Assembly (NCBI RefSeq): GCF_000455125.1
Contig: NZ_AUWR01000008.1
Coordinates: forward strand, 1-64,000
DNA length: 64,000 nucleotides
Source: Mycobacterium sp. UM_WGJ
Lineage (GTDB): Bacteria; Actinomycetota; Actinomycetes; Mycobacteriales; Mycobacteriaceae
Direction of reading: 5' to 3'
Shown here: piece after piece, positions 44,317-56,831 of the stretch
How the letters are laid out: each line of letters starts with the position of its first letter
How positions within the stretch are numbered: position 1 is the first letter of the stretch
Notes under the pieces: generated by a model
Seen by the model: the letters and a program-made list of their open reading frames with translations, nothing else
What the model was told of the DNA's origin: nothing
Databases searched by the model: none
Made by a program: the position numbers and the translations under genes

Positions 44317-45323
44317 CACTTCCCCCTCGATGCCACGACCGGGCCGGCCTGGACCCGCTCAACCGCACGTAGCCTGACCGAGCCCGCTCGTGGGTTACGT
44401 TCAACCTCATCCGCCTCGGCCTTCTCGGCGCCCCGCGTCAGCGTGATGAATCTCGGTTCGTCACCGGGTAATTCGACCGGGAGCCCCACCGGTGTGCGCG
44501 ACGCGGTGGCCGCAGCGAACTGCTGCTTGACGATGCGGTCCTCCAACGACTGGTAGGACATCACCGCCACCCGTCCACCCACCGCCAGCGCATCCAGCGC
44601 CGCCGGCAACGCATCCCGCAGTGAGTCCAGTTCGCCGTTGACCGCGATGCGCAGCGCCTGAAAGGTGCGTTTGGCCGGGTGTCCCCCGGTGCGTCGCGCC
44701 GGCGCTGGAATCACCTCGTAGAGCAGCTCTGTCAGTTCCCCGGTCGAGGTGAACGGGGTGTGGGCCCGCCGGCGCACGATGTAGGAGGCGATCCGCGAGG
44801 CGAAACGCTCTTCCCCGAAGCGCCGCAGAATGTCGGTCAGCGCCGCCGCGTCGTAAGTGTTCACGATGTCGGCGGCGGTGAGGTCGGCCTGCGGGTCCAT
44901 CCGCATATCCAGCGGCGCGTCCTGCGCGTAGGAGAAGCCGCGCTCCACCCGGTCGAGCTGCATCGAGGACACCCCGAGGTCGAACAACACCGCATCTACC
45001 GATCCGGTTGCGGCCAAGCCTGATTCGGTCAGCGCTTCAGCAATGCCGTCGTATCGGGTGCGCACTGTCTGGAATCGATCGGCGAAGCGGGCCAACCGGG
45101 CACTGGCGATGTCAAGTGCGGTGGTGTCGCGGTCCAGACCGATGACGCGCAGGCCGGGGAACTGGCTCAGAAACCGCTCCGTATGTCCGCCGGCGCCGAG
45201 GGTGGCGTCCACCAGGGTCGCGCCCCGGCCGTCAGGCGATCGGCGGGTCAATGCCGGAGCCAGCAGTTCTACGCAACGCTCCAACAGCACCGGTACATGC
45301 CCGAATTCGCCCTGTGCGGCCAC
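44316..45323 (-). CDS. rsmH: 16S rRNA (cytosine1402-N4)-methyltransferase RsmH (MraW)
   Basis: RsmH methylates N4 of C1402 in the ribosomal P-site. GTG 45323 is chosen because AGGGAGG lies about 7 nt upstream and the product ([20 protein letters not shown], 335 aa) has the normal family length and N-terminus. The SAM loop is [14 protein letters not shown], with [16 protein letters not shown] and [17 protein letters not shown] further on. A frame continues upstream to 45542, but that stretch looks like a structured RNA leader rather than protein. The stop overlaps the ftsL start. Confidence 0.93.
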   Translation of the reverse strand: MAAQGEFGHVPVLLERCVELLAPALTRRSPDGRGATLVDATLGAGGHTERFLSQFPGLRVIGLDRDTTALDIASARLARFADRFQTVRTRYDGIAEALTESGLAATGSVDAVLFDLGVSSMQLDRVERGFSYAQDAPLDMRMDPQADLTAADIVNTYDAAALTDILRRFGEERFASRIASYIVRRRAHTPFTSTGELTELLYEVIPAPARRTGGHPAKRTFQALRIAVNGELDSLRDALPAALDALAVGGRVAVMSYQSLEDRIVKQQFAAATASRTPVGLPVELPGDEPRFITLTRGAEKAEADEVERNPRAGSVRLRAVERVQAGPVVASRGK

Positions 45324-45516
45324 AGCAACACCTCCCTGATGCGGCCAGTGATGGGCACGAAGTGCGGCCGGCGCCCGGCCCGGTCGCCCGGCCACACTGC
45401 GCGCGACTCGCCCGCAGGCCCTTACCTCGAGGTCCCTGCCCGACGGCACGAACCTGACGTTGGGGAAGTACGTCAGGGTCGGTTCGGACAGAGGCCACGA
45501 GGCACGGGCGTGCGCC
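45324..45516 (-). ncRNA. Structured mraZ-rsmH leader (mraW RNA motif-like)
   Basis: Between the mraZ stop and the rsmH ribosome site, a perfect 8-bp stem CCUGACGU/ACGUCAGG (45477-45470 with 45460-45453) closes a 9-nt loop ACUUCCCCA. As I recall the M. tuberculosis sequence, the same CUUCCCC loop is closed by CCUGGCGU/ACGCCAGG, a compensatory change. An actinobacterial mraW RNA motif upstream of this gene has been described. The UUCCCC loop could pair with purine-rich ribosome sites. I did not fold the whole region or align it to a model. Confidence 0.6.
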
Positions 45517-45948
45517 TCAGATGATGTCGCTGAGTGCTTCATCGCTGGCCGCGGAGAAGTTCTCTTCGTGCGTCTGCTGGTAGTCGCTCCAGGCCTGTGC
45601 GTCCCAGATCTCCAGGTAGTCGACCGACCCGATGACCACGCATTCCTTGGACAGGTTGGCGTAGCGACGGTGGTCGGGCGACAGGGTGATCCGGCCTTGG
45701 GCGTCGGGGTGCTGTTCGTCGGTGGCGGCGGCCAGGTTGCGCAGAAATGCTCGCGCGTCCGGGTTGCTGCGCGAAGCCTTGGCCGCCCGGCGGGCCAACT
45801 GCTCGAACTCCGCGCGGGGATACACGGCCAGGCTGTGGTCCTGACTCTTGGTGACCATCAGCCCTCCTGCCAGCGCATCACGAAACTTGGCGGGCAGTGT
45901 CAGCCGCCCCTTGTCGTCGAGCTTGGGCGTATAGGTGCCGAGGAACAT
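45517..45948 (-). CDS. mraZ: Transcriptional regulator MraZ
   Basis: MraZ is an AbrB-fold DNA-binding protein that forms rings and represses the dcw cluster. The 143-aa protein contains two SpoVT/AbrB-like repeats with the family DxxR motifs: [14 protein letters not shown] (residues 11-24) and [16 protein letters not shown] (about 82-97). GGGAGG lies 6 nt before ATG 45948. Three spaced GTGGG boxes upstream fit its operator, so it probably autoregulates. Confidence 0.96.
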   Translation of the reverse strand: MFLGTYTPKLDDKGRLTLPAKFRDALAGGLMVTKSQDHSLAVYPRAEFEQLARRAAKASRSNPDARAFLRNLAAATDEQHPDAQGRITLSPDHRRYANLSKECVVIGSVDYLEIWDAQAWSDYQQTHEENFSAASDEALSDII

Positions 45949-45979
45949 CGGCCACCTCCCGCCATGTCGACATCGTCAG

Positions 45980-46004
45980 CCCACGATACCCCACAATCCC
46001 CCAC
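45980..46004 (-). promoter_or_regulatory. MraZ operator: three GTGGG boxes at 10-bp spacing
   Basis: On the minus strand GTGGG occurs at 46004-46000, 45994-45990 and 45984-45980, exactly one helical turn apart, 32 bp or more upstream of the mraZ start. Direct GTGGG-type repeats at 10-bp spacing are the known binding pattern for MraZ. The remaining upstream interval to the terminator (46005-46217) shows no gene. Confidence 0.8.
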
Positions 46005-46217
46005 TACGCACCATTTCCTAGGCCTAATCCACCGCAACGCCCCACCGGATCGGCCATCTTGCCGCCCAGGCATGCCAAATGGAGCCCGATCGGGCGTCAA
46101 AAACCCAGGTCAGAGCGGATGGAAGGAAAGTGGGGCGGGGTGGGGCGCGCGCCCGAAGTGCTCCCCGGAGACCCGGCCCCGCGGCCACCGCGCCATGACC
46201 GCGCCACGACCGCGCAG

Positions 46218-46246
46218 AAAAAAAGGGGCAGCCGATCGGCTGCCCC
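46218..46246 (-). terminator. Intrinsic terminator after the DUF3040 gene
   Basis: A perfect inverted repeat GGGGCAGCCGA/TCGGCTGCCCC (46225-46246) is followed on the minus strand by seven T residues (46224-46218). It lies 27 bp beyond the DUF3040 stop and insulates the mraZ operon from it. Strong hairpin-plus-U-tract terminators are uncommon in mycobacteria. Confidence 0.9.
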
Positions 46247-46273
46247 TTCTACATCACGTGCCGCTGGATCGGC

Positions 46274-46678
46274 CTACGGCTCGAACCGGCGACGGAAACG
46301 GTCTTCCATGCGGCTGGCGAACGTGCCGCCGCCACCCTTGACGCGCCGCTGCGCGCCACCGCCCGGCTTCGCCGCACCGTCGCGGCCGGCGGCCGCGTGG
46401 TTGCCGGTGATGGCGAACACCACCCCACCGAACATGACCACGAAGCCCAGCACACTCAGAATCAGAAACGCCGAATTGACGGTGGTCGCATAGAACGGGA
46501 TACCCGAGACCAGCATCACCAGACCGACCACCAACAAGGTCATACCCTGCACCCTTCGGCGGGTGGTCGGGGTACGCAGGGCACCGCCGCGAACGCTGGA
46601 AGCGAACTTGGGGTCCTCGGCGTACAGCGCGCTCTCGATCTCGTCGAGCATGCGCTGTTCATGATCGGAGAGTGGCAT
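46274..46678 (-). CDS. DUF3040 membrane protein
   Basis: Orthologue of Rv2169c, 134 aa. It starts with the DUF3040 signature MPLSDHEQRMLDEIESALYAEDPKFA. Two membrane helices follow (about residues 46-66 and 70-90), then a Gly-rich and basic C-terminal tail ending in RFRRRFEP. Function is unknown. It is a single-gene unit closed by an intrinsic terminator and divergent from the GNAT gene. Confidence 0.9.
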   Translation of the reverse strand: MPLSDHEQRMLDEIESALYAEDPKFASSVRGGALRTPTTRRRVQGMTLLVVGLVMLVSGIPFYATTVNSAFLILSVLGFVVMFGGVVFAITGNHAAAGRDGAAKPGGGAQRRVKGGGGTFASRMEDRFRRRFEP

Positions 46679-46920
46679 TCGTCCCTCCTTGCCGACGGCC
46701 GCTCATGTCACTGCCCACGGCGCGATACGGACTGGTGCGGGCAGCTAACACTGATAATACGAGGTAGGCCTGCGCCGTACCACAGGCTTCACCAGCCGAT
46801 TGTAGCGGCGGCGTGGCGATGCCGATCCACAACGGCCGACGCCGCCGGACGCAATCGCCGATAATGGGACTCCGGCATCGCGCACGCTCCCACTTCTGCG
46901 GGAAAGGAACCTGCACGTTG

Positions 46921-47535
46921 GTGACCTTCCTCCTCGACATGTCGCCGCGCGAAATGGCCGATCACCTCGGTGCGGCGCTGCGCGTCTACGTCACTGCGAT
47001 GGGCTACCCGCCGGGCACCGAGAGCCAACGCGCCGCGATGTGGCTCGATCACACCCGCCGCAGTGGCTGGCGGGCGGTGGCCGCCTTCGCCGACAACCAA
47101 GCCGGCGACGTCGGTGAGATTCGTCAGCTGGACGCCGCGCCGGGCGGACCGAAAGGCGCCCAGCTGCTGGGTGTGGCCTACGGCTACTGCGGCGCGCCCG
47201 ACCAGTGGTGGCAGCAGCAGGTGGTGCTGGGCCTGCAGCGCCGCGGCCTGCCCCACCCCGACATCGCGCGGCTGATGGCCAGTTACTTCGAGCTGACCGA
47301 ATTGCATGTCGCGCCGCGCGCGCAGGGCAGCGGCCTGGGTGAGGCCCTGGCGCGCCGTCTGCTGGCCGGGCGGCCCGAAGCCAACGTGCTGCTGTCCACA
47401 CCGGAGACCAATGGCGAAGACAACCGCGCCTGGCGGTTGTACCGGCGGCTGGGCTTCACCGACGTCATCCGCGGTCATCACTTCGCCGGCGATCCCCGGC
47501 CATTCGCCATCTTGGGCCGGGCGCTGCCGTTGTAG
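46921..47535 (+). CDS. GNAT family N-acetyltransferase
   Basis: Orthologue of Rv2170, 204 aa from GTG 46921, with AAAGGA about 15 nt upstream. The acetyl-CoA loop is in LHVAPRAQGSGLGEALARRLL (R/Q-x-x-G-x-G/A pattern), and the C-terminal strand is AWRLYRRLGFTDV. The N-terminal part MSPREMADHLGAALRVYVTAMGY is characteristic of the orthologue, which has been reported to acetylate enzymes such as isocitrate dehydrogenase in M. tuberculosis. The substrate here is inferred only from orthology. Confidence 0.88.
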   Translation: MTFLLDMSPREMADHLGAALRVYVTAMGYPPGTESQRAAMWLDHTRRSGWRAVAAFADNQAGDVGEIRQLDAAPGGPKGAQLLGVAYGYCGAPDQWWQQQVVLGLQRRGLPHPDIARLMASYFELTELHVAPRAQGSGLGEALARRLLAGRPEANVLLSTPETNGEDNRAWRLYRRLGFTDVIRGHHFAGDPRPFAILGRALPL

Positions 47536-47587
47536 CCAAGCGCCGCGTCGTCACCGGACCCGCCGACTGGTCTGGCACGATGACGTC

Positions 47588-48334
47588 GTGCATGTTCGGC
47601 GTTCGCTACAGCCCGCTCGGCAACCCGTTCCCGCGCCCGCTCAGCGCCGGTTTCGACAGTGGGGCACCTACCGTCGCCTGGTGGCCCTGGTCGCGCTCCT
47701 GCTGATCGCGGCGCCGTTGGCCGGGTGCGTGCGTATCCGGGCCAACATCACCGTCTCCCCCAACGATCAGGTCTCCGGCCAGATCGTCGTTGCGGCCAAG
47801 CCGCGCAACGACAACGACACCGGCCCCAAGCTCACCGCCGACCTGCCGTTCCCGCAGAAGGTCGCGATCTCCAACTACAGCAGGGACGGCTATGTCGGCT
47901 CGCAGGCGGTGTTCTCCGACCTGACCTTCGCCGAACTGCCGCAGCTGGCCCAAATGCACCGCGACGCAGCCGGGGTGGACCTCTCGCTGCGCCGCGCCGG
48001 CAACCTGGTGATCCTGGAAGGCCGGGTGGATCTCACCTCGCTGGGCGACCCGGAGGCCGACGTCGCGTTGAGCGTCGCGTTCCCCGGCGAGGTGACCTCC
48101 ACCAACGGCGAACGCATCGGCAGTGACACCGTGCAGTGGCGGCTCAAGCCAGGCGTGGTGAGCACCATGAGCGCCCAAGCCCGCTACACCGATCCCAGCA
48201 CCCGCTCCTTCGCCCACGCGGCGCTGTGGCTGACCCTGTCCACGCTTGCCGCGGCGGGCGCGGTCGCGGCAATCGCCTGGTACGGGCGGGACCGCTCGCC
48301 GCGCTTGCGCTCCCCCGACGACAGCGCCGGCTGA
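47588..48334 (+). CDS. lppM: Lipoprotein LppM
   Basis: A 248-aa protein from GTG 47588. An Arg-rich N-terminus is followed by a hydrophobic stretch and lipobox PLAGC at about residue 48. That is a long lead before the lipobox, so an internal start is possible. The mature part has the beta-rich LppM domain and a C-terminal membrane helix (HAALWLTLSTLAAAGAVAAIAW) with a short cytoplasmic tail. The M. tuberculosis orthologue Rv2171 affects phagosome behaviour and binds lipids. It converges on the MTHFR-type gene with 3 bp between stops. Confidence 0.88.
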   Translation: MHVRRSLQPARQPVPAPAQRRFRQWGTYRRLVALVALLLIAAPLAGCVRIRANITVSPNDQVSGQIVVAAKPRNDNDTGPKLTADLPFPQKVAISNYSRDGYVGSQAVFSDLTFAELPQLAQMHRDAAGVDLSLRRAGNLVILEGRVDLTSLGDPEADVALSVAFPGEVTSTNGERIGSDTVQWRLKPGVVSTMSAQARYTDPSTRSFAHAALWLTLSTLAAAGAVAAIAWYGRDRSPRLRSPDDSAG

Positions 48335-48337
48335 GGA

Positions 48338-50504
<2,167 letters not shown>

Positions 50505-50519
50505 TCGCCCGGAGCGCCG

Positions 50520-52100
50520 ATGTCGAATCCCACCACCCCACCGGTCCCCGGTGCGTCCCGCGACGCCGTCAGCGGCCTATCCCGACTGCGGCAGTTCGCC
50601 GCCGGCGAGCAGGCCGGAGCGGCGTGGCTCGGCTGCCTGGGCGCCCTGCTGATCACGCTGGGCGGCTTGGGCGCCGGCAGCACCCGCATCCAGGACCCGG
50701 TGCTGGACGGGCTGCATCTGTCCTGGCTGCGCTTCGGCCACGGCCTGGTGCTGTCGTCGGTGCTGCTGTGGGCCGGGGTCGCGGTGATGCTGGTGGCCTG
50801 GCTCGGCCTGGGGCGGCGGGTGATCGAGGGCACCGTGAGCACCTACACGTTGATCGCCACCACCGGCTTCTGGCTGGCGCCGTTGTTGCTGTCGGTCCCG
50901 GTGTTCAGCCGCGACACCTATTCCTATCTGGCCCAGGGCGCCCTGCTGCGGGATGGATTCGACCCCTACTTGGTGGGGCCGGTCGACAACCCCAACCCCC
51001 TGCTCGACGATGTCAGCCCGATCTGGGCGGCGACGACGGCACCGTACGGCCCGGCGTTCATCCTGGTCGCCAAGCTCGTCACGATGCTGGTCGGCAACAA
51101 CGTGGTGGCCGGCACCATGCTGCTGCGCTTGTGCATGCTGCCCGGGCTGGCGCTGCTGATCTGGGCCGCCCCCCGGGTGGCCACCCGCGTCGGTGGCAGC
51201 GCGCCCGCGGCGCTGTATCTGGCCGTGCTCAACCCGCTGGTGATCATCCACCTGATGGGCGGGGTCCACAACGAGATGCTGATGGTCGGCCTGGTGATCG
51301 CCGGGATCGCGCTGACCCTCGAACGCCGCCACCTGGCCGGGATAACGCTGGTGGCGCTGGCGGCGGCGGTAAAGGCAACCGCCGCAATCGCATTGCCGTT
51401 CCTGGTGTGGATCTGGATGCGCCGCCTGCAGGAATCCCGCGGTTCAGCGAGGCTCGACGAAGCAGAGCCGAAGCTGGAACCGCGGCAGAAATCCCGCGGT
51501 TATCCGACGGCGGTCGCCTTCGTCGCCGCATCAGCGGTGTCCACGGCGATCATCGTCGCGGTGTTCGCGGTGTTGTCCGCCCTGGCCGGAGTGGGCATGG
51601 GCTGGTTGACCGCGCTGCTGGCCGGCAACGTCAAGATCATCAACTGGCTCACCGTGCCGACCGCGGCCGCCAATCTGATCCACGCCGTCGGCGGATTGTT
51701 CGCCCCGGTCAACTTCTATGCCGTCCTGCACGTCACCCGGATCAGCGGGGTCGTGGTGATCGGGCTAGTGCTGCCGGTGCTGTGGTGGCGGGCGCGGCGC
51801 GACGATCGCGCTGCGGTGGCCGGGATCGCCTGGGCCATGCTGGTGGTGGTGCTGTTCGTGCCCGCCGCCTTGCCCTGGTACTACACCTGGCCACTGGCGG
51901 TGGCGGCCACCGTGGTCCGCTCACCGACCGCGATCGCCGCGATCGCCGCGGCGTCGACCTGGATCATGGTGATCTTCAAACCCGACGGCTCGCACGGTAT
52001 GTACACCTGGCTGCAGGTGATCGGCGCGACCGGATGCGCCGTGTATGCCTGGTACCGGCTGTCGCGGGCCGAACAGGCGCCCGCCCTCGACGCTGCCTGA
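50520..52100 (+). CDS. mptA: Alpha-(1->6)-mannopyranosyltransferase MptA, with 19-codon insert
   Basis: MptA is a GT-C membrane enzyme that extends the mannan core of lipomannan and lipoarabinomannan on the outer face of the membrane, using polyprenyl-phosphomannose. The 526-aa protein has about 13 membrane helices. The first external loop, SRDTYSYLAQGALLRDGFDPYL, carries the Asp-containing GT-C motif. A loop at about residues 305-330, RGSARLDEAEPKLEPRQKSR, is supplied by a 57-bp dispersed element. Its linkage to idsA2, a prenyl-chain enzyme, fits the need for prenyl carriers. Confidence 0.92.
   Translation: MSNPTTPPVPGASRDAVSGLSRLRQFAAGEQAGAAWLGCLGALLITLGGLGAGSTRIQDPVLDGLHLSWLRFGHGLVLSSVLLWAGVAVMLVAWLGLGRRVIEGTVSTYTLIATTGFWLAPLLLSVPVFSRDTYSYLAQGALLRDGFDPYLVGPVDNPNPLLDDVSPIWAATTAPYGPAFILVAKLVTMLVGNNVVAGTMLLRLCMLPGLALLIWAAPRVATRVGGSAPAALYLAVLNPLVIIHLMGGVHNEMLMVGLVIAGIALTLERRHLAGITLVALAAAVKATAAIALPFLVWIWMRRLQESRGSARLDEAEPKLEPRQKSRGYPTAVAFVAASAVSTAIIVAVFAVLSALAGVGMGWLTALLAGNVKIINWLTVPTAAANLIHAVGGLFAPVNFYAVLHVTRISGVVVIGLVLPVLWWRARRDDRAAVAGIAWAMLVVVLFVPAALPWYYTWPLAVAATVVRSPTAIAAIAAASTWIMVIFKPDGSHGMYTWLQVIGATGCAVYAWYRLSRAEQAPALDAA
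51438..51494 (+). repeat. 57-bp palindromic element, copy B, in frame in mptA
   Basis: The 57-bp unit is flanked by a 12-bp direct repeat, AATCCCGCGGTT (51433-51444 and 51490-51501), whose ends run into the element. CCGCGGTTC and GAACCGCGG form perfect outer arms, with GGCTC/GAGCC inside. The outer arms differ from copy A but stay complementary, so pairing has been kept while sequence changed. The encoded peptide is GSARLDEAEPKLEPRQKS. Confidence 0.92.
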
Positions 52101-52104
52101 AACC

Positions 52105-52509
52105 TCAGTACGCCATGGCCTGCGCCCGGCGCATCACCTCACGAGCCTCGTGGGCGTGCAGCGCATCGATCGGGCGAGCGTTGTTTACCGACTCCCGCGC
52201 CCCGTCGCGGGTCAACGACAGCGACGAATCCGGGGTGAACAGCCACCGCACGATGTCGGTCTGCTGATAGCCACCGTCGTGCAGCACGGCCAGTAGTCCG
52301 GGCAGACTCTTGACGACGTCCCCCTCGGCGGTGAAAAACACCTGCGGGACCACCAGCACGCCGGACCGCCGCACCGCGACCAGGTGGTTATCACGCAGGA
52401 ACTGGTGCACTTTGGTGACCGGTACCCCGAGCATTTCGGCGACTGTCGGCAGGTCAAAGGTCGGTTCGTCGGGCTCAAGTACGTCTTCGGAGGCCGGAAT
52501 GCTGCTCAC
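52105..52509 (-). CDS. DNA-binding protein, PknL substrate (Rv2175c-like)
   Basis: A 134-aa protein with a winged or tri-helical HTH in residues 20-60 (FDLPTVAEMLGVPVTKVHQFLRD), as described for Rv2175c. That protein binds DNA and loses binding when phosphorylated by PknL on an N-terminal Thr. The acidic N-terminus here (SSIPASEDVLEPDEPTFDL) contains one Thr (T18) as a candidate. It is divergent from pknL with 52 bp between starts, the conserved kinase-substrate pairing. Confidence 0.88.
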   Translation of the reverse strand: MSSIPASEDVLEPDEPTFDLPTVAEMLGVPVTKVHQFLRDNHLVAVRRSGVLVVPQVFFTAEGDVVKSLPGLLAVLHDGGYQQTDIVRWLFTPDSSLSLTRDGARESVNNARPIDALHAHEAREVMRRAQAMAY

Positions 52510-52549
52510 GACACAAGTTTAAAGCCGCCGGACCGGCCACCCGCACACA

Positions 52550-52555
52550 TACCAT
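52550..52555 (+). promoter_or_regulatory. -10 element for leaderless pknL
   Basis: TACCAT fits TANNNT and ends 6 nt before GTG 52562, the spacing of leaderless mycobacterial transcripts. There is no ribosome site between it and the GTG. Confidence 0.5.
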
Positions 52556-52561
52556 GACCAG

Positions 52562-53779
52562 GTGACTGGAGCGTGGGGCGGCGACCCGCTGGAGGGCGCG
52601 CTGCTCGACGGCCGGTACCGGGTGGGCGCCCGGATCGCCACCGGCGGTACCTCCACGGTGTACCGCGGTCTGGACGAGCGCCTGGACCGCCCGGTCGCGG
52701 TCAAGGTGATGGATCTGCGCTACGCCGGCGACCAGCAGTTCCTGACCCGCTTCCAGCTCGAGGCCCGCGCGGTCGCCCGGCTCAAGGACCCGGGTTTGGT
52801 GGCGGTGTACGACCAGGGCTTCGGCACCCCGCACGATCCCGGGCAGCCGTTTCTGGTCATGGAACTCGTCGAGGGCGGAACCCTGCGGGAGTTGCTCAAC
52901 GAACGTGGCCCGATGCCGCCGCACGCGGTCGCCGCGGTGTTGCGGCCGGTGCTGGGAGCCCTGGGGATCGCGCATCAGGCCGGGCTGGTGCACCGCGACA
53001 TCAAACCGGAGAACATCCTGATCTCCGATGACGGCGACGTGAAAGTGGTCGACTTCGGGTTGGTGCGCGCTATCGCCGCGGCCGGAATCACTTCCACCAA
53101 CGTGATTTTGGGCACCGCGGCCTACCTGTCCCCCGAACAGGTCCGGGACGGTAATGCCGGCCCCGCCAGCGACGTGTACGGGGCCGGCGTGCTCACCTAC
53201 GAGCTGTTGACCGGCCACACGCCGTTCTCCGGTGATTCGTCGTTGACGGTGGCCTACCAACGTCTGGACCACGATGTACCCGCGCCGAGTTCGGCTATCG
53301 ACGGAGTCCCCGGCGAATTCGACGACCTGGTGGCCCGGGCCACCGCCCGCGAACCGGCGGAGCGTTACGCCGACGCGCTCGAGATGGCGCAGGCGGTCGA
53401 CGCGATCACCGAGCGGCTGGCGCTGCCGGCGTTCCGGGTGCCGGCCCCCCGAAACTCCGCCCAGCACAACGCCGCCGCCCCGGCACGGCGCGCCGCCGAG
53501 CACCCAGCGCCGCCCCAACACCCGACATCGCAACACCAGGTACCGCAACATCAGACACTGCACATGACCCGCGGACCGGCGGACTGGGTGGAGGACACCG
53601 ACACCCAATACGAGTTGGTGACAGGGCAGTTCGGCGGCGTCGAACTGAGCCGCTTTGTGTTGGAGCGCCAACACGCGCGCCGGATGGTGGTCATCTGGCT
53701 CGCCGTGTTGTTCGCAACCACGACACTGGTCGCCGCGTTGGCGTGGGCGCTGGGCAACAACGTCGGCGCGCTGCTGTAA
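52562..53779 (+). CDS. pknL: Serine/threonine protein kinase PknL
   Basis: PknL is a membrane-anchored Hanks-type kinase. In the 405-aa protein the kinase domain spans about residues 18-280: GTSTVYRGLD (P-loop), VAVKVM (ATP Lys), HRDIKPENIL (catalytic loop), DFGLV, an activation loop with GITSTNVILGTAAYLSPEQ, and DVYGAGVLTYELLTG. A Pro/Gln/His-rich juxtamembrane linker follows. A single membrane helix near residue 380-400 (MVVIWLAVLFATTTLVAALAWAL) leaves almost no external domain, as in PknL. It is transcribed divergently from its substrate gene. Confidence 0.95.
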   Translation: MTGAWGGDPLEGALLDGRYRVGARIATGGTSTVYRGLDERLDRPVAVKVMDLRYAGDQQFLTRFQLEARAVARLKDPGLVAVYDQGFGTPHDPGQPFLVMELVEGGTLRELLNERGPMPPHAVAAVLRPVLGALGIAHQAGLVHRDIKPENILISDDGDVKVVDFGLVRAIAAAGITSTNVILGTAAYLSPEQVRDGNAGPASDVYGAGVLTYELLTGHTPFSGDSSLTVAYQRLDHDVPAPSSAIDGVPGEFDDLVARATAREPAERYADALEMAQAVDAITERLALPAFRVPAPRNSAQHNAAAPARRAAEHPAPPQHPTSQHQVPQHQTLHMTRGPADWVEDTDTQYELVTGQFGGVELSRFVLERQHARRMVVIWLAVLFATTTLVAALAWALGNNVGALL

Positions 53780-53807
53780 CCGCGCCCACGCCGAGCACGG
53801 GAACCAG

Positions 53808-55712
<1,905 letters not shown>

Positions 55713-55722
<10 letters not shown>

Positions 55723-56738
55723 GGCCTGCCCGGCCGGTGTATCCGGGGAGACGACAGCGGCGCCGAGAAGGGCCGGGTCGGCGCCGAAGCCTCCGAAACC
55801 GCCCGGTTGGGCCCCGAGCGACCGGCAACACCCGCGGCGGGCGCCGGCCGGACCGGCGGCCTGCCGATGGGCACCTGCTGCCGGGGGGCCATGAACCGCA
55901 CCGTCGGGGCGGAGGCCTCCCGCACCTCACGATCGAGCTCGGCGTCGACGGCCCGCTCATCGGGCACCTGCGGCCGGCCCGCGACCGCATCCTGCAACCA
56001 GAGCTTGGCCGCGATCACCGGCCGGCGCAGCCGGCGCTCCCGCTCCAGCGCCCGGTGCATCCGCGCCCGATCAGGCAGGTAGCGCCACCGCGCCCAGGGC
56101 GCGTGCGGCCGGGACAGCCGCACCGCACCCACCACCAGCAGCGGAACAAAGAACATCCCGATCAACCCGGTCCACACCTTGCCTTTCAACAACACCATCA
56201 CGCCCAACGGCAACGCCGTCACCAGGCCGATGAACACCCCGGCGCGAATCCACGGCGACGACGTATCGTGCCACGTCCCCACCAAAAACGTCAGCGGGTG
56301 GAACCCCAGCACCAACAACCCCGCGACCGCGGCGGCGGCGAACACGGCATCGACCGAAGCGCGCCCGTCCTCCTCCCAGTACACGTCGGACAGGTGCAGG
56401 ATCAGCGCGTACTCGTCGAGCACCAGCGCCGCCCCGATCCCGAACGCTATCGCCGCCAGGCTGAACGCCGGCTCGTGCGCGTTCGGCCCGGCGGCCACCA
56501 GAGTCACTCCGGCGACCATCACCAACAAGACTCCGAAGACGACGTGGTGAATGTGCTTGGAGCCGAAGTGCAGATTGCGGGGCTGCCACCACCGCGGCGG
56601 GTCAGGATTTGCGGCCTGGCTGCGGATGTAGCGCACCACGGTGCGGGTTACCAGAAAGGTCACCAGGAAGGCCAGCAAACAGCCGAGCAACGGCAGCCTG
56701 CCACGGCCGACGATGTCCTCGCGCAACCATTCCAGCAC
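55713..56738 (-). CDS. Integral membrane protein (Rv2180c-like)
   Basis: A 341-aa protein with about six membrane helices in residues 15-215, starting after [33 protein letters not shown] and [14 protein letters not shown] contain His and Asp residues that are conserved in the family and could form an active or metal site. The last 110 residues are cytoplasmic, basic then Pro/Ala-rich, making it longer than the 295-aa M. tuberculosis protein. Function is unknown. It is divergent from mptC and upstream of the RNase gene. Confidence 0.85.
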
Positions 56739-56831
56739 CTAATGCAACGTACGCCCTCGCGGCACACCACGCCGGGATCGCCACAGGGATGGCTCGGTTT
56801 AACGTCGCTACCCGATAGGCTGTGCTGCGAC

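Noticed and set aside
55737-56831. 365-codon N-terminal extension of mptC
   Set aside because: It is antisense to the membrane-protein gene 55713-56738; MptC homology begins at ATG 56832.
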